The notes under the pieces: generated by a model
The model's database searches: none
Seen by the model: the letters and a program-made list of their open reading frames with translations, nothing else
What the model was told of the DNA's origin: nothing
Position numbers and translations under genes: made by a program
Shown: positions 20,874 to 29,647 of the stretch, one piece after another
How the letters are laid out: every line of letters begins with the position of its first letter
Numbering within the stretch: the first letter of the stretch is position 1
Assembly (NCBI RefSeq): GCF_014201675.1
Contig: NZ_JACHEZ010000009.1
Location: 1-64,000, forward strand
Length of the DNA stretch: 64,000 bases
DNA from: Oceanithermus desulfurans
GTDB taxonomy: Bacteria > Deinococcota > Deinococci > Deinococcales > Marinithermaceae
Direction: 5' to 3'

Positions 20874-20882
20874 GCCCGGTCG

Positions 20883-20888
20883 TATACT
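20883..20888 (+). promoter_or_regulatory. -10 box of ychF
   Basis: TATACT ten bases before the ATG, implying a leader of only three or four bases. Confidence 0.5.
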
Positions 20889-20898
20889 GGGCCTTTGT

Positions 20899-22020
20899 AT
20901 GGCGAACCTTTCCATCGGCATCGTCGGCCTCCCCAACGTGGGCAAGTCCACCCTCTTCAACGCGATCACCAAGGCGGGCGCGCTCGCGGCCAACTACCCC
21001 TTCGCCACCATCGACAAGAACGTCGGCGTGGTCACCGTGCCCGACGAGCGGCTGGAAAAGCTGGCGGACGTCTTCACCAAGGGCGGGCGGCGGCCCCCGG
21101 TCGTGCCCACCTACGTCGAGTTCGTGGACATCGCCGGCCTGGTCAAGGGCGCCCACAAGGGCGAGGGGCTGGGCAACCAGTTCCTCGGCAACATCCGCGA
21201 GGTGGCGGCGGTGGCCCACGTGGTGCGCTGCTTCGAGGACCCGAACGTGGTCCACGTGGACGGCTCGGTGGACCCGCTGCGCGACGCCGAGATCATCAAC
21301 ACCGAGCTGGCGCTGGCCGACCTGGGCACGCTCGAGCGGCGGCTGGAAAAGCTCGAGCGCAGCGCCCGCGTGAGCAAGGAGGACGCGGCGCTGGTGGAGC
21401 TGCTGAAACCGCTGGTGGCCCACCTGGAAGCTGGCGAGCCCGCCCGCACCTTCGAGACCGGCAACGCCGAGCACGACAAGCTCCTGCGCCGGGTCTTCAA
21501 GGAGTACGGCCTCATCACCGCCAAGCCGGTGGTCTACGTGGCCAACGTGGGCGAGGAGGACCTGCCCGCCGGCAACGAACATGTGGAAAGGCTGCGCGAG
21601 CTGGCGGCGCGCGAGGGGGCCGAACTGGTCGTCATCTCGGCCAAGATCGAGGCCGAGCTGGCCGAGCTTTCGGACGAGGAGGCGCGCGAGTACCTGGCCG
21701 AGCTGGGGCTCGAGCAGTCGGGCCTCGACCGGCTGGTGCTGGCCGGCTACCGCGCCCTCGACCTGATCACCTTCCTGACCGCAGGCGAGAAGGAGGTACG
21801 CGCCTGGACGGTGCGGCGCGGCACCAAGGCCCCCCAGGCCGCGGGGGTGATCCACTCCGACATGGAGCGCGGCTTCATCCGCGCCGAGGTGATCGACTGG
21901 GCCAAGCTGGTCCGGGCCGGCGGCTGGGCCGCGGCCAAGGAGAAAGGCTGGGTCCGCACCGAGGGCAAGGACTACGTCGTCCAGGACGGCGACGTGATGC
22001 TGATCCTCTTCAACGTCTAA
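20899..22020 (+). CDS. ychF: Redox-regulated ATPase YchF (Obg-family)
   Basis: 373-aa P-loop protein of the OBG/YchF subfamily that prefers ATP to GTP and binds ribosomes. G1 is [10 protein letters not shown]3 is [14 protein letters not shown], and the NxxE-type G4 change typical of YchF is present in [11 protein letters not shown] coiled coil lies near 135-155, and the C-terminal TGS domain runs from about 285 to 370 ([17 protein letters not shown], then [17 protein letters not shown]). Normal length. Single-gene unit with a near-leaderless mRNA. Confidence 0.96.
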   Translation: MANLSIGIVGLPNVGKSTLFNAITKAGALAANYPFATIDKNVGVVTVPDERLEKLADVFTKGGRRPPVVPTYVEFVDIAGLVKGAHKGEGLGNQFLGNIREVAAVAHVVRCFEDPNVVHVDGSVDPLRDAEIINTELALADLGTLERRLEKLERSARVSKEDAALVELLKPLVAHLEAGEPARTFETGNAEHDKLLRRVFKEYGLITAKPVVYVANVGEEDLPAGNEHVERLRELAAREGAELVVISAKIEAELAELSDEEAREYLAELGLEQSGLDRLVLAGYRALDLITFLTAGEKEVRAWTVRRGTKAPQAAGVIHSDMERGFIRAEVIDWAKLVRAGGWAAAKEKGWVRTEGKDYVVQDGDVMLILFNV

Positions 22021-22045
22021 GGGCGGGGCAGTCGGTAGGCGTAGA

Positions 22046-22249
22046 TCACGTCCGCGCCTTGACCGCTGGGCGGCTCTTCGGCGACGAAATCGCGGTGATT
22101 TCGTTCAAAAGCTGCTTCATGACCTGTACGACGTTGGGAACCTGACGCGAAAGACCAAGCGCCTTGTGCACGTCACCGGCCTTGACGCATACGACGCTTA
22201 GATCTTTCGCTTCCACTTCTGCAAACCGCCTACGGATGGCTGTCCGAAC
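22046..22249 (-). pseudogene. Remnant of a small winged-helix-like protein
   Basis: A minus-strand open stretch of about 67 codons reads as genuine coding sequence (AIRRRFAEVEAKDLSVV, then KAGDVHKALGLSRQVPNVVQ). It has no ATG, GTG or TTG start near its beginning; the only candidate is an internal GTG. The VHKALGL...VP..V pattern resembles small winged-helix proteins found near restriction or defence genes, but I cannot name the family. Read as a 5'-truncated gene. Confidence 0.35.
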
Positions 22250-22519
22250 CCCGGCTTCGCTTCCGGCATGGACCCCGGTTCTCGGCCAGCAGGGCCGGCC
22301 TCGTCCGGGGAATCGGGAAAAGGCGGCAAGTAGCGAGTGGCCTGTGGCTTGTGGCTCGCTGACTAGGAAACCTAACCCCCTTGGGAGGGGAATGGAACTC
22401 CGTTGTTTGCGCTTTGCAACCCGCGATCGAGCCGATTGAACAAGAACGCCCGCCCCTTCGGGGGACCGGGGCTCTGGACGTTGCAGGAGGCAGACGCCCG
22501 GCGTCAATCCTCGGCGCTC

Positions 22520-22554
22520 CTACACCCCACCTCCCACCTGCCCCTTTCCACCCC
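22520..22554. repeat. Second copy of the G-rich/C-rich dispersed repeat
   Basis: CACCCCACCTCCCACCTG and flanking bases, reverse complement sharing AGGTGGGAGGTGGG with 3893-3959. Confidence 0.5.
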
Positions 22555-22592
22555 GCAAGCGGTCGGCTCCGCCTGCGCGTCGAGGCGCCGTC

Positions 22593-22625
22593 CGAAAAGG
22601 AACACGCGGCGCCCTGAGGCGCCGC
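22593..22625 (-). terminator. Terminator-like hairpin after the cytochrome gene
   Basis: Stem GCGGCGCC/GGCGCCGC with a four-base loop, followed on the minus strand by GTGTTCCTTTTC. It lies 20 bases past the stop of the cytochrome gene. Confidence 0.6.
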
Positions 22626-22645
22626 ATGCTGGGAGGTAGGGCGCC

Positions 22646-23548
22646 TTACTTCTTCTTCGGCGGCCAGGTGGGCGCTTCGATGATCTGCTGGGGCACGTTG
22701 CTGTTGTACACGCCCGCCTGACCCGCGGGGGCCAGGTGGTCGGTTAGCTTGAAGCTGGGCCGCGGGTGGCTGTTGACGTAAGCCATCACGTCCACGGCGT
22801 CCTGGTCGCTCAGGTGAGCGTTGCCCAGGGGCATGTTGTACTTGACCCAGCTCGCGCCCTTGATCACGTTGGCCATGCCCGCGCCGGCGTTGTAGGAGCG
22901 GTCGCCCCAGACCGGCGGGAAGGCGCCCACGCCCTGGCCATCGGGGCCGTGGCAGGCGGCGCACTGGGCCTCGTAGACCTGCTTGCCGTGGTCCGCGTCC
23001 ACGCTTCCGGCCTTGACGAGCTTGACGATCGCCGGGTCGGGCCAGGGGGTGTTGTAGGCCCCGATGGGCTTGTTGGGGTTCTGGTCCACGGGCAGCCCCG
23101 TCGAGAGCCAGGTGATGTACGCGGCCATGGCGATCGAGGCCTTGGAGCCCACCGGCAGACGGGTGCCGTTCATCGAGCGCATGAAGCAGTTGAGGATGCG
23201 GTCCTCGAGGCTGACCACGGCCTTCTCGCGGGGGCTGTAGGCGGGGTAGGAGGTGGCCACGCCCACGAAGGTGGCGTAGCGGTTCTTACCCTTGCCGCCC
23301 TGCAGGTGGCAGCTCTTGCACTGCAGGTCGTTGCCCACGTAGTCCTTGGTGAGCGGGTGGGTGTTGGTGTTCATCACGATGGCCTCGCCCAGCTTGACCA
23401 TCTCGCCCAGCTCACCGGGCGGGTAGGAAGCGGGCGGATTGGGGACTTCCTTCGGGAAGTTCTGGCTGGGCCAGGGGAAGCCGCCCGCCGCGACGACGCC
23501 CAAAGCCAGGACGGCCAGCGCCAGTAAACTCAGGTACGCTTTTCTCAT
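22646..23548 (-). CDS. Dihaem cytochrome c, TsdA-like (thiosulfate dehydrogenase candidate)
   Basis: 300-aa exported protein with signal peptide (about 1-22) and two c-type haem sites, C77-x2-CH81 and C196-x2-CH200. Between them is EDRILNCFMRSMNGTRLP; a cysteine (C121) in this NCF.RSMNG setting is the distal haem ligand of TsdA, the dihaem enzyme that oxidises thiosulfate to tetrathionate. A Met at about 239 (YNMPLG) can ligate the second haem. It would act in the periplasm, passing electrons to the respiratory chain. The start ATG at 23548 follows GAGGT at good spacing. It lies 46 bases after the response regulator and on the same strand. Confidence 0.75.
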   Translation of the reverse strand: MRKAYLSLLALAVLALGVVAAGGFPWPSQNFPKEVPNPPASYPPGELGEMVKLGEAIVMNTNTHPLTKDYVGNDLQCKSCHLQGGKGKNRYATFVGVATSYPAYSPREKAVVSLEDRILNCFMRSMNGTRLPVGSKASIAMAAYITWLSTGLPVDQNPNKPIGAYNTPWPDPAIVKLVKAGSVDADHGKQVYEAQCAACHGPDGQGVGAFPPVWGDRSYNAGAGMANVIKGASWVKYNMPLGNAHLSDQDAVDVMAYVNSHPRPSFKLTDHLAPAGQAGVYNSNVPQQIIEAPTWPPKKK

Positions 23549-23594
23549 CGGCATCACCTCAGGCACATTTCACGCCCAGGTGGCTCAACAAGTC

Positions 23595-24257
23595 CTAAAC
23601 GGCGAGGCGGTAGCCGACCCCGGGGAGGCTCTCGATGACCACGGAGGGCCCCAGCTTGCGGCGCAGCCGCCCCACGTAGACGTGCAGGTAGTGGTCCTCG
23701 CCGGCGCCGCGTCCCCAGACCGCGTCGAGCAGCTCCTCGTGGGTGAGCGTCCGCCCCCGGGCAAGCACGAACTGGCGCAGCAGGGCGTACTCCATGGGGG
23801 TGAGCCGCACCCGCCGGCCCGCGACGAGGGCGTAGCCGCCGCCGGGGTCGAGTTCGAGCGGCCCCGCCCGCAACCCCTCCGTGCGCCCCTGAACCCCGTA
23901 ACGCCGGATCGCCGCGCGCACCCGCGCCAGCAGTTCGGCCACCCCGAAGGGCTTGACCAGGTAGTCGTCGGCCCCGAGGTCGAGGGCCTCGACCTTGCGC
24001 TCCTCCTCGCCGAGCGCGCTCATGACCACGATGGGCACGTCGCAGAAACCCCGCGCCTCGCGGATCACGGTCATCCCGTCCACCCCCGGGAGCATCAGGT
24101 CGAGCAGCACGCAGGCGTAGCCAGCGGCGCGCAGCCGCTCGAGCGCCGCCTCCCCGCTCGCGGCGGTATCCACCGCGTAGCCGCGGGCCCGCAGGTTGGC
24201 CTCCACCAGGCGCAGCAGGTTGGGGTCGTCGTCCACCACGAGCACCCGTTCAGGCAT
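23595..24257 (-). CDS. OmpR-family response regulator
   Basis: 220-aa two-component response regulator. Receiver domain (about 4-115) with acidic pair DD at 9-11, phospho-acceptor D53 in VLLDLMLPG, and K102 in DDYLVKPFG. The C-terminal OmpR/PhoB winged helix (about 128-218) includes LTPMEYALLRQFVLARG and YVGRLRRKLG. The ATG overlaps the kinase stop by eight bases. Likely targets are the adjacent tsdA-like cytochrome gene and its own operon (inferred from position only). Confidence 0.92.
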   Translation of the reverse strand: MPERVLVVDDDPNLLRLVEANLRARGYAVDTAASGEAALERLRAAGYACVLLDLMLPGVDGMTVIREARGFCDVPIVVMSALGEEERKVEALDLGADDYLVKPFGVAELLARVRAAIRRYGVQGRTEGLRAGPLELDPGGGYALVAGRRVRLTPMEYALLRQFVLARGRTLTHEELLDAVWGRGAGEDHYLHVYVGRLRRKLGPSVVIESLPGVGYRLAV

Positions 24258-26019
24258 CCTCGCACCCCCCTTTGGGCAGGGTAAACCAGGCGACGGTGCG
24301 CCCGCCCTCGCGCGTCAACCCGATCGCACCCCCGTGCGCTTCCACGATGGTGCGGGCGATGGCGAGCCCCAGGCCGGAGCCGCGGGTGGCGTCGTCGGCC
24401 CGGAAGAAGGGCTCGAAGACGCGCGCTTCCAACCCCTCGGGAACCCCGGGTCCGGTGTCGCTCACGCGAAAGCGCACGGACTCGGCGAGCTCGTCCAGCT
24501 CCACCGTCACCTCGCCGTCTGCGGGGCCGTACTTGACGGCGTTCTCCACCAGGTTGACGAGGACGCTGCGGATCCGCTCGGCATCCAGGCGCACGCAGAG
24601 GGACCCCTCGGGGAGGCGCACGCGGAAGGGGCGGCCGCGCGCCAGGCGCTGCAGCCGCGGCTCGAGCTCGCGCAGCAGCCGCGCCGGATCGCGGGGCGCG
24701 GGCCTCACCGCGAAGGCGCCCCGCTCGCCGCGCGCCAGGTCGAGCAGGTCGTTAACGAGGTAGTGCATGCGGTCGGCCTCGCTCTCGATGATGCGCAGGA
24801 ACTCCGCGGCCTCCTCGGGCTTCCAGGCCACGTCGGGAGCCAGCAGGGTGCTGGCGAAGCCCTTGATGCTCGCCAGCGGGGTGCGCAGCTCGTGGGAGAC
24901 CGAGGCCAGGAAGCGCGTCTTGGCACGGTCGGCCTCGAGCGCCCGCTCGAGCGCCAGCCTGAGGGCTTCGGTGCGCTCGGCGACGCGGTCCTCGAGGTGC
25001 TGGGCGTAGTCCTCCAGCTCCAGCCGACCCTGCTCGAGCTCGGCGGCCATGCGGTTGAAGGCGCGCACCGCGGCCCGCGCCTCCGGCGGGCCCGACTCGG
25101 CCAGCGGCCGCTCGAGCCGGCCCTGCTCGAGCTCGCGCGCTCCCCGGGCCAGCTCGTCGAGCGGCCGCGTCACCGAACGCGCCAGCCGCCAGCCCGGAAG
25201 GTAGCTGGCCGTCATCGCCAGCAGCAGCGCCGCAAGCAGCGTCAGCAACGGCCCCGAAAGCGGCGCCAGCAGCCCCTGCACCGGGGCCTCCACCACGAGC
25301 CGCCCGCCGAGGCGGTCCACGTCGCGCGCGACCGCCAGACGCCAGGCGCCGCGGTCGTCGCGGTAGCGGAAGACCCGCCCGGCCACGCCGTGTTGCGCCT
25401 CCCGCGGGGCCCGCTCACCGCGCAGCACCTCGACGCGGTCGGAACTGGCGAGGATGCGCCCGGAACCGTCGGTCAGGTAGGCGTGCAGTTCCGGGTCGCG
25501 CAGCTCCACCAGCGCGTCCCAGAGCACCGGGGCGCGCAGCACGGCTTCCAGGAAGCGCCCGCTCGGCCGCGCCAGCCCCAGCGTCAGCTGCGGCTCGCCC
25601 CAGTCGTCGCGGCGCACCGCCCCCCAGGTCTCCGGCGCGCCGGCGCGGGCCAGCGGCGCAAGCGGGGCGGGATCCACCTCGAACCGCGACCAGCGCGCCC
25701 GCACGCCACCCGCCTCGCGCACCTGCAAAACCACCACCTCGGGCAGCCGCGCCGCGGCGAAGCGCAGCGGCCACGCCCCGTCCCCGGAGGCGTCCAGCGC
25801 CTCGCCCAGCACGCCCGCGATCGCTTCCAGGCGGCCGTCGAGGCTGCCCTGCAAGCGCGCCGCCTCGCTCTCGATCCGTGCCCCCGCCAGGCCCAGGTAG
25901 CTGCGGCTGAGGCCGTACCAGGCCACCGCGCCCACCAGCACCAGCGGCAGCAGTCCCGCCGCCGCGGCGGCCAGGGTGAACCGCCCCTCGAGCCGGGAAA
26001 ACCAGGAAGCACGCCTCAC
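24250..26019 (-). CDS. Membrane sensor histidine kinase
   Basis: 589-aa kinase. TM1 (about 13-36), a large periplasmic sensor region (about 37-250), TM2 (about 252-274), HAMP (about 270-325), a coiled coil, HisKA with phospho-acceptor H376 in FLASVSHELRTPLASIKGF, then the ATPase domain with N-box LVENAVKYGP, G1 SDTGPGVPEG and G2 GSGLGLAIARTIVEAHGG. The GTG start overlaps the stop of the binding-protein gene (GTGA) and follows GAGGTGG, so production is coupled. The sensor region is novel to me, with a dCache-like look (long helix after TM1, then two repeated alpha/beta blocks). Confidence 0.9.
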   Translation of the reverse strand: MRRASWFSRLEGRFTLAAAAAGLLPLVLVGAVAWYGLSRSYLGLAGARIESEAARLQGSLDGRLEAIAGVLGEALDASGDGAWPLRFAAARLPEVVVLQVREAGGVRARWSRFEVDPAPLAPLARAGAPETWGAVRRDDWGEPQLTLGLARPSGRFLEAVLRAPVLWDALVELRDPELHAYLTDGSGRILASSDRVEVLRGERAPREAQHGVAGRVFRYRDDRGAWRLAVARDVDRLGGRLVVEAPVQGLLAPLSGPLLTLLAALLLAMTASYLPGWRLARSVTRPLDELARGARELEQGRLERPLAESGPPEARAAVRAFNRMAAELEQGRLELEDYAQHLEDRVAERTEALRLALERALEADRAKTRFLASVSHELRTPLASIKGFASTLLAPDVAWKPEEAAEFLRIIESEADRMHYLVNDLLDLARGERGAFAVRPAPRDPARLLRELEPRLQRLARGRPFRVRLPEGSLCVRLDAERIRSVLVNLVENAVKYGPADGEVTVELDELAESVRFRVSDTGPGVPEGLEARVFEPFFRADDATRGSGLGLAIARTIVEAHGGAIGLTREGGRTVAWFTLPKGGCEDA

Positions 26020-26963
26020 GGGACCACCTCGTCCGCAAGGTCCAGCAGCCGCGGGTCCAGCTCCAGCCCCAAACGCCGCGCCACCCCCCGGTTGAGCGCG
26101 AGGCTCATCTGCTGGGGCCGCTCCACCGGCATCTCGGATACGGGGTAGCCCTCCAGCAGCTGGCGCGCCATCCGCGCGGCCTGGCGGCCCATGGCCGCGC
26201 CCGTCGCCCCGTAGGCCAGCAGCGCGCCCGCCCGTACCTGGGCGGCGTCCAGCCCCACCAGGGGCACGCCGGCGGCGTTCGTACGCGCCAGCACGTCGTC
26301 CAGGTGGTTCTCCAGCACGTAGCTGGGCAGGAGCAGCACGGACCCGGCCCCCGTCTGCGCGATCCGCGCCTCCAGGCCTTCCAGGTCGCCCACCGCGCGC
26401 ACCGGGTGGTAGGTCAGCTCGAGCCCCAGCGCCTCCGCGGCCCCGCGCACCGAGGCGAGGCCCCGCGCGGTGGGCACCACCCCCGGCTGGTAGAGCACCA
26501 GCACCCGCCGCACCTGCGGCAGCGCGAGCCGCAAGAGCTGCAGCCGCTTGCCCGAGAGCTCGGCGTAGTTGTTGTCCACCCCGCTGACGCGGCCGCCGGG
26601 CCGGCTGAGCCGCTCGACGAAGCCCCAGTCCAGCGAGGCGGCGAGGCCGACGTAGAGCACCGGCGCCTCGCCGCCTCCCTCCACCGCAGTGCGGGTCTCC
26701 ACCCCGCCGACGGTCACGTAGAGGGCCACGGGGTCGCCCAGGCAGTCGGCGAGCCGCGCCGCCTCGCCTTCCGCGTCGCAGACCCGCACGCGCACGCCCG
26801 CGAGCCCGTAGCCGCGCAACCGCTCCGCGAACGCCTGGGCGCGCGCCATCCGGCCGGGGCCGGAGACGACGACGCGCACCTCGCGCTCCACAGGCGCTTC
26901 GCGGCAGCCCCCCAGAAGGAGGAGCGTAAGCCACCCGGCGACCCACGCCGCGCGCATCTTCAT
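26016..26963 (-). CDS. Substrate-binding lipoprotein, PF04392 type, coupled to a sensor kinase
   Basis: 315-aa periplasmic binding protein of the ABC_sub_bind (TrpX/PF04392) family, lipid-anchored at the Cys of LLLLGGC (C20). Typical features are VVVSGPGRMARAQAFAERL, VDNNYAELSGKRLQLLRLALP, VRRVLVLYQPG and VENHLDDVL-like text. No ABC permease or ATPase is nearby. Its stop overlaps the start of the histidine kinase, so it probably serves as the ligand-binding input of the two-component system, not in transport. Family ligands are amino acids such as tryptophan, but the present ligand is unknown. Leaderless start. Confidence 0.78.
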   Translation of the reverse strand: MKMRAAWVAGWLTLLLLGGCREAPVEREVRVVVSGPGRMARAQAFAERLRGYGLAGVRVRVCDAEGEAARLADCLGDPVALYVTVGGVETRTAVEGGGEAPVLYVGLAASLDWGFVERLSRPGGRVSGVDNNYAELSGKRLQLLRLALPQVRRVLVLYQPGVVPTARGLASVRGAAEALGLELTYHPVRAVGDLEGLEARIAQTGAGSVLLLPSYVLENHLDDVLARTNAAGVPLVGLDAAQVRAGALLAYGATGAAMGRQAARMARQLLEGYPVSEMPVERPQQMSLALNRGVARRLGLELDPRLLDLADEVVP

Positions 26964-26969
26964 GCTCCA

Positions 26970-26975
26970 AGCTTA
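26970..26975 (-). promoter_or_regulatory. -10 box for leaderless binding-protein/HK/RR operon
   Basis: TAAGCT on the minus strand, six bases, then ATG at 26963. Only nine bases separate it from the divergent -10 of the MFS gene. Confidence 0.5.
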
Positions 26976-26984
26976 GCCCCGGAT

Positions 26985-26990
26985 TACTCT
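26985..26990 (+). promoter_or_regulatory. -10 box for leaderless MFS transporter mRNA
   Basis: TACTCT, six bases, then GTG at 26997. Confidence 0.45.
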
Positions 26991-26996
26991 GGAGAC

Positions 26997-28127
26997 GTGC
27001 GGGTACCCCGTTCGGTGGTCGTTCTCGGGCTCGTCAGCTTCTTCATGGACGTCGCCTCGGAGATGGTCTACCCGCTTCTCCCCTTCTTCCTCACCGTGGT
27101 GCTGGGCGCGGGCAAGGAGACCGTGGGCCTCATCGAAGGCCTGGCCGAGGGCACGGCCAGCCTGCTCAAGGTGGTGGGCGGCCGCCTCTCCGACCGCCTG
27201 GGGGTGCGCAAGCCCTTCCTGATCGCCGGTTACGGCCTGCCGGCGCTGGTGCGGCCGCTGCTGGCGCTGGCCGTGCACCCCGAACAGGTGCTGGGCTTCC
27301 GCCTGCTCGACCGCACCGGAAAGGGGCTGCGCACCGCCCCGCGCGACGCCCTGATCGCCGACGTCAGCCGCGAGGCCGACTACGGCAAGGCCTACGGGCT
27401 GCACCGCGCCCTCGACACCCTGGGGGCCGCAATCGGGCCGCTGCTCGCCTTCGCCCTGCTGCCGCGGCTCGGCTACCGCGGCGTCTTCTGGCTCTCGCTC
27501 CTCCCCGCGGCCGCGGCCGCGGGCGCCGTCGTCTTCTTCGTACGCGAGCGCCGCGTTCCGCTGGCCCGCGAGCCGCTGCTGGCGGCGGTGCGGCAGCCGC
27601 GCTACCTGCGCTTCCTGCTGGCCTCGGCCGTCTTCACCCTGGGCTACGTCTCCGTCGCCTTCCTGCTGCTGCGCCTGGGGGAGCTGGGGCTCTCGCCGCG
27701 GCAGACGACGCTCGCCTACGCCGGGTACAACCTGCTCTACGCGGCGCTCGCCTACCCGATGGGCACCCTCGCCGACCGGCTGAGCCCCCGCGTCGCCACC
27801 GCGCTGGCCATGGCCGTCTACGCCCTCGTCTTCCTCGGCTGGGCCGTCGCCCCGGGGGTGGCGGCGGGGCTGGTGCTCTTTGCCGCCTACGCGGCCTTCA
27901 TCGCGCTGTTCGAGCCGGCGCGGCGGGCCTACCTGGCGCAGGTCGCGCCCGAACGCGAGCGCGCGGGGGCGATCGGCCTCTTCCACACCGTGGAAGGGGT
28001 GCTGCTCTTCCCCGCCAGCGCCGTCTTCGGCTGGCTCTGGCAGGTGCACGGCCCCGTGATCGCCTTCGGGCTGGCGGCGGGGCTGGCGCTCTCGGGCGCG
28101 GCCCTGCTGATCCGACCGGCGCGGTAG
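26997..28127 (+). CDS. MFS transporter (YjjL/Fsr-like drug or metabolite exporter)
   Basis: 376-aa major facilitator with about 12 membrane helices. The N-terminal pattern SFFMDVASEMVYPLLPFFLT and the loop RLSDRLGVRKP, then RLLDRTGKGLRTAPRDALIA match the subfamily often annotated as 'MFS transporter, DASS.. YPLLP type', found with cation or drug export. The GTG start is taken because of the leaderless -10 six bases upstream. It is divergent from the binding-protein/kinase operon, with just 33 bp between start codons, so the two promoters share DNA. The substrate is unknown. Confidence 0.82.
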   Translation: MRVPRSVVVLGLVSFFMDVASEMVYPLLPFFLTVVLGAGKETVGLIEGLAEGTASLLKVVGGRLSDRLGVRKPFLIAGYGLPALVRPLLALAVHPEQVLGFRLLDRTGKGLRTAPRDALIADVSREADYGKAYGLHRALDTLGAAIGPLLAFALLPRLGYRGVFWLSLLPAAAAAGAVVFFVRERRVPLAREPLLAAVRQPRYLRFLLASAVFTLGYVSVAFLLLRLGELGLSPRQTTLAYAGYNLLYAALAYPMGTLADRLSPRVATALAMAVYALVFLGWAVAPGVAAGLVLFAAYAAFIALFEPARRAYLAQVAPERERAGAIGLFHTVEGVLLFPASAVFGWLWQVHGPVIAFGLAAGLALSGAALLIRPAR

Positions 28128-28128
28128 G

Positions 28129-28926
28129 ATGGAAGCCGCAACGATGAGCCCAGATGCGCCCGCCCCCCTCGAACAACCCATCGGAGTCTTCGACTCCGGC
28201 GTCGGCGGTCTGACCGTCCTCGAAGCCCTGCGCCGGGCCCTGCCCGGCCGCGACTTCCTCTACTTCGGCGACACCGCGCGGGTGCCCTACGGCTCCAAAC
28301 CCCCCGAGCTGGTGCGCCGCTTCGCCTGGGAGATCAGCGGCTTCCTGCTGCGTCAGGGGGCGGTGGCGCTGGTGGTGGCCTGCAACACCGCCTCGAGCGT
28401 GGCCCTGGACGACCTCTCGCGCCTGGGGGTGCCCGTCACCGGCGTGATCGATCCCGCGGTGGCCGAGGCCGGGCGCTACGGCCACGTGGGGGTGATCGGC
28501 ACCCGCGCCACCGTGGCCAGCGGGGCCTACCAGTCCCGGCTCGAGGCCGAGGGCAAGCGGGTCTGGTCGCTGGCCACGCCGCTCTTCGTCCCCATCGTCG
28601 AGGAGGGGCTGTGGAGCGACGGGGTGGCCGAGCTGGTGGCGCGGCACTACCTGGAGGGGGCCCCGGAGGATCTCGAGGCCCTGATCCTCGGCTGCACCCA
28701 CTACCCCTACCTGAAACCCCTGCTCGAGCGCCTGCGCCCGGAGCTGACGCTCATCGACTCGGCCGAGCCCACGGCGCGCGCCGTGGCCGGCAGCCTGCCC
28801 GCGGGCCCCGGCTCGGGGCGGGTGGTGCACTTCGTCACCGGCGACCCCGAGGCCTACCGCGCCCTGGCGGCGCGCCTGGGCGTGCACGCCGGCGAGGTGC
28901 ATAAAGTAGAGTTAGGAGCGTTATGA
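28129..28926 (+). CDS. murI: Glutamate racemase
   Basis: 265-aa cofactor-independent racemase that supplies D-glutamate for peptidoglycan. Catalytic cysteines are C85 in VACNTASS and C189 in LGCTHYPYL; D22-S23 in GVFDSGVGGLTVLEAL forms the substrate pocket. Normal length. A second in-frame ATG at 28144 is an alternative start. Its stop overlaps the rph start (ATGA). It is followed by rph-rdgB, a classic murI-rph-rdgB arrangement seen in several phyla. Confidence 0.95.
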   Translation: MEAATMSPDAPAPLEQPIGVFDSGVGGLTVLEALRRALPGRDFLYFGDTARVPYGSKPPELVRRFAWEISGFLLRQGAVALVVACNTASSVALDDLSRLGVPVTGVIDPAVAEAGRYGHVGVIGTRATVASGAYQSRLEAEGKRVWSLATPLFVPIVEEGLWSDGVAELVARHYLEGAPEDLEALILGCTHYPYLKPLLERLRPELTLIDSAEPTARAVAGSLPAGPGSGRVVHFVTGDPEAYRALAARLGVHAGEVHKVELGAL

Positions 28927-29645
28927 ACCGAGCCGACGGCCGCGGCCCCACCGGGCGCCGCCCCCTCAAGATCACCCCCCGCTACCTCGACTACGCCGAG
29001 GGGTCGGCCCTCGTCGAGCTGGGGCGCACGCGCGTCCTCGTGGCCGTGAGCCTCACCCCAGGGGTCCCCCGGCACATGCAGGGCAAGCGCAGCGGCTGGC
29101 TGATGGCCGAGTACAACCTGCTGCCCCGCAGCACCGAGAGCCGCACCCAGCGCGAGCGCTTCAAGCTGGGCGGCCGCACCCAGGAAGTGCAGCGCTTCCT
29201 GGGCCGCGCCTTCCGCGCGGCGGTGGACCTGGACCTGCTGCCGAACCGGACGATCGTCGTCGACGCCGACGTGATCCAGGCCGACGGCGGCACCCGGGTG
29301 GCCGCCATCCTGGGAGGCTACGCGGCGCTGGTGCAGGCCTTCGACGCGCTGGTTCGCGCGGGCAAGCTCGACGACTGGCCGCTCACCGAGTTCGCCGCGA
29401 TCAGCCTCGGCTGGGCCGGCGGCGACGCGGTGCTGGTGGACCTGAACGCCGAGGAGGACGACCGCGTGCACGCCGACCTGACCGTGGTGGGCACCGCCGA
29501 GGGCGAGTTGATCGAGATCCACGGCGGCGGCGAGGGCCGGCCGGTGCCGCGGGCGGTCTACGACCGCATGGTGGACGAGGGGCTGCGGCAGATTCCTGGA
29601 CTCGTCGCCGAGGTGCACAAGCAGCTGGCGGAAGGGGTATCGTAG
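28923..29645 (+). CDS. rph: Ribonuclease PH
   Basis: 240-aa phosphorolytic 3'-to-5' exoribonuclease that trims tRNA 3' ends. Marks: RADGRGPTGRRPLKI, EYNLLPRSTESRTQRER (phosphate/RNA-binding arginines), RTIVVDADVIQADGGTR with the catalytic acidic residues, and AEGELIEIHGGGEGRP. Full length. It overlaps murI by four bases, with rdgB two bases after its stop. Confidence 0.95.
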   Translation: MNRADGRGPTGRRPLKITPRYLDYAEGSALVELGRTRVLVAVSLTPGVPRHMQGKRSGWLMAEYNLLPRSTESRTQRERFKLGGRTQEVQRFLGRAFRAAVDLDLLPNRTIVVDADVIQADGGTRVAAILGGYAALVQAFDALVRAGKLDDWPLTEFAAISLGWAGGDAVLVDLNAEEDDRVHADLTVVGTAEGELIEIHGGGEGRPVPRAVYDRMVDEGLRQIPGLVAEVHKQLAEGVS

Positions 29646-29647
29646 GA

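Larger units (their letters stand above)
22250..22645. other. Intergenic stretch with low-complexity repeats
   Basis: No convincing gene. It contains a GTGGCCTGTGGCTTGTGGCT low-complexity run near 22337, a CCCCTTCGGGG hairpin near 22455, and at 22520-22554 a G-rich/C-rich piece related to the one between grpE and dnaJ. Near its end lies a terminator-like stem. Confidence 0.5.

Noticed and set aside
22250-22500. Small open frame 22381-22617 as a gene
   Set aside because: Arg/Pro/Ala low-complexity translation inside repeat-like sequence, no ribosome-binding site and no motif.
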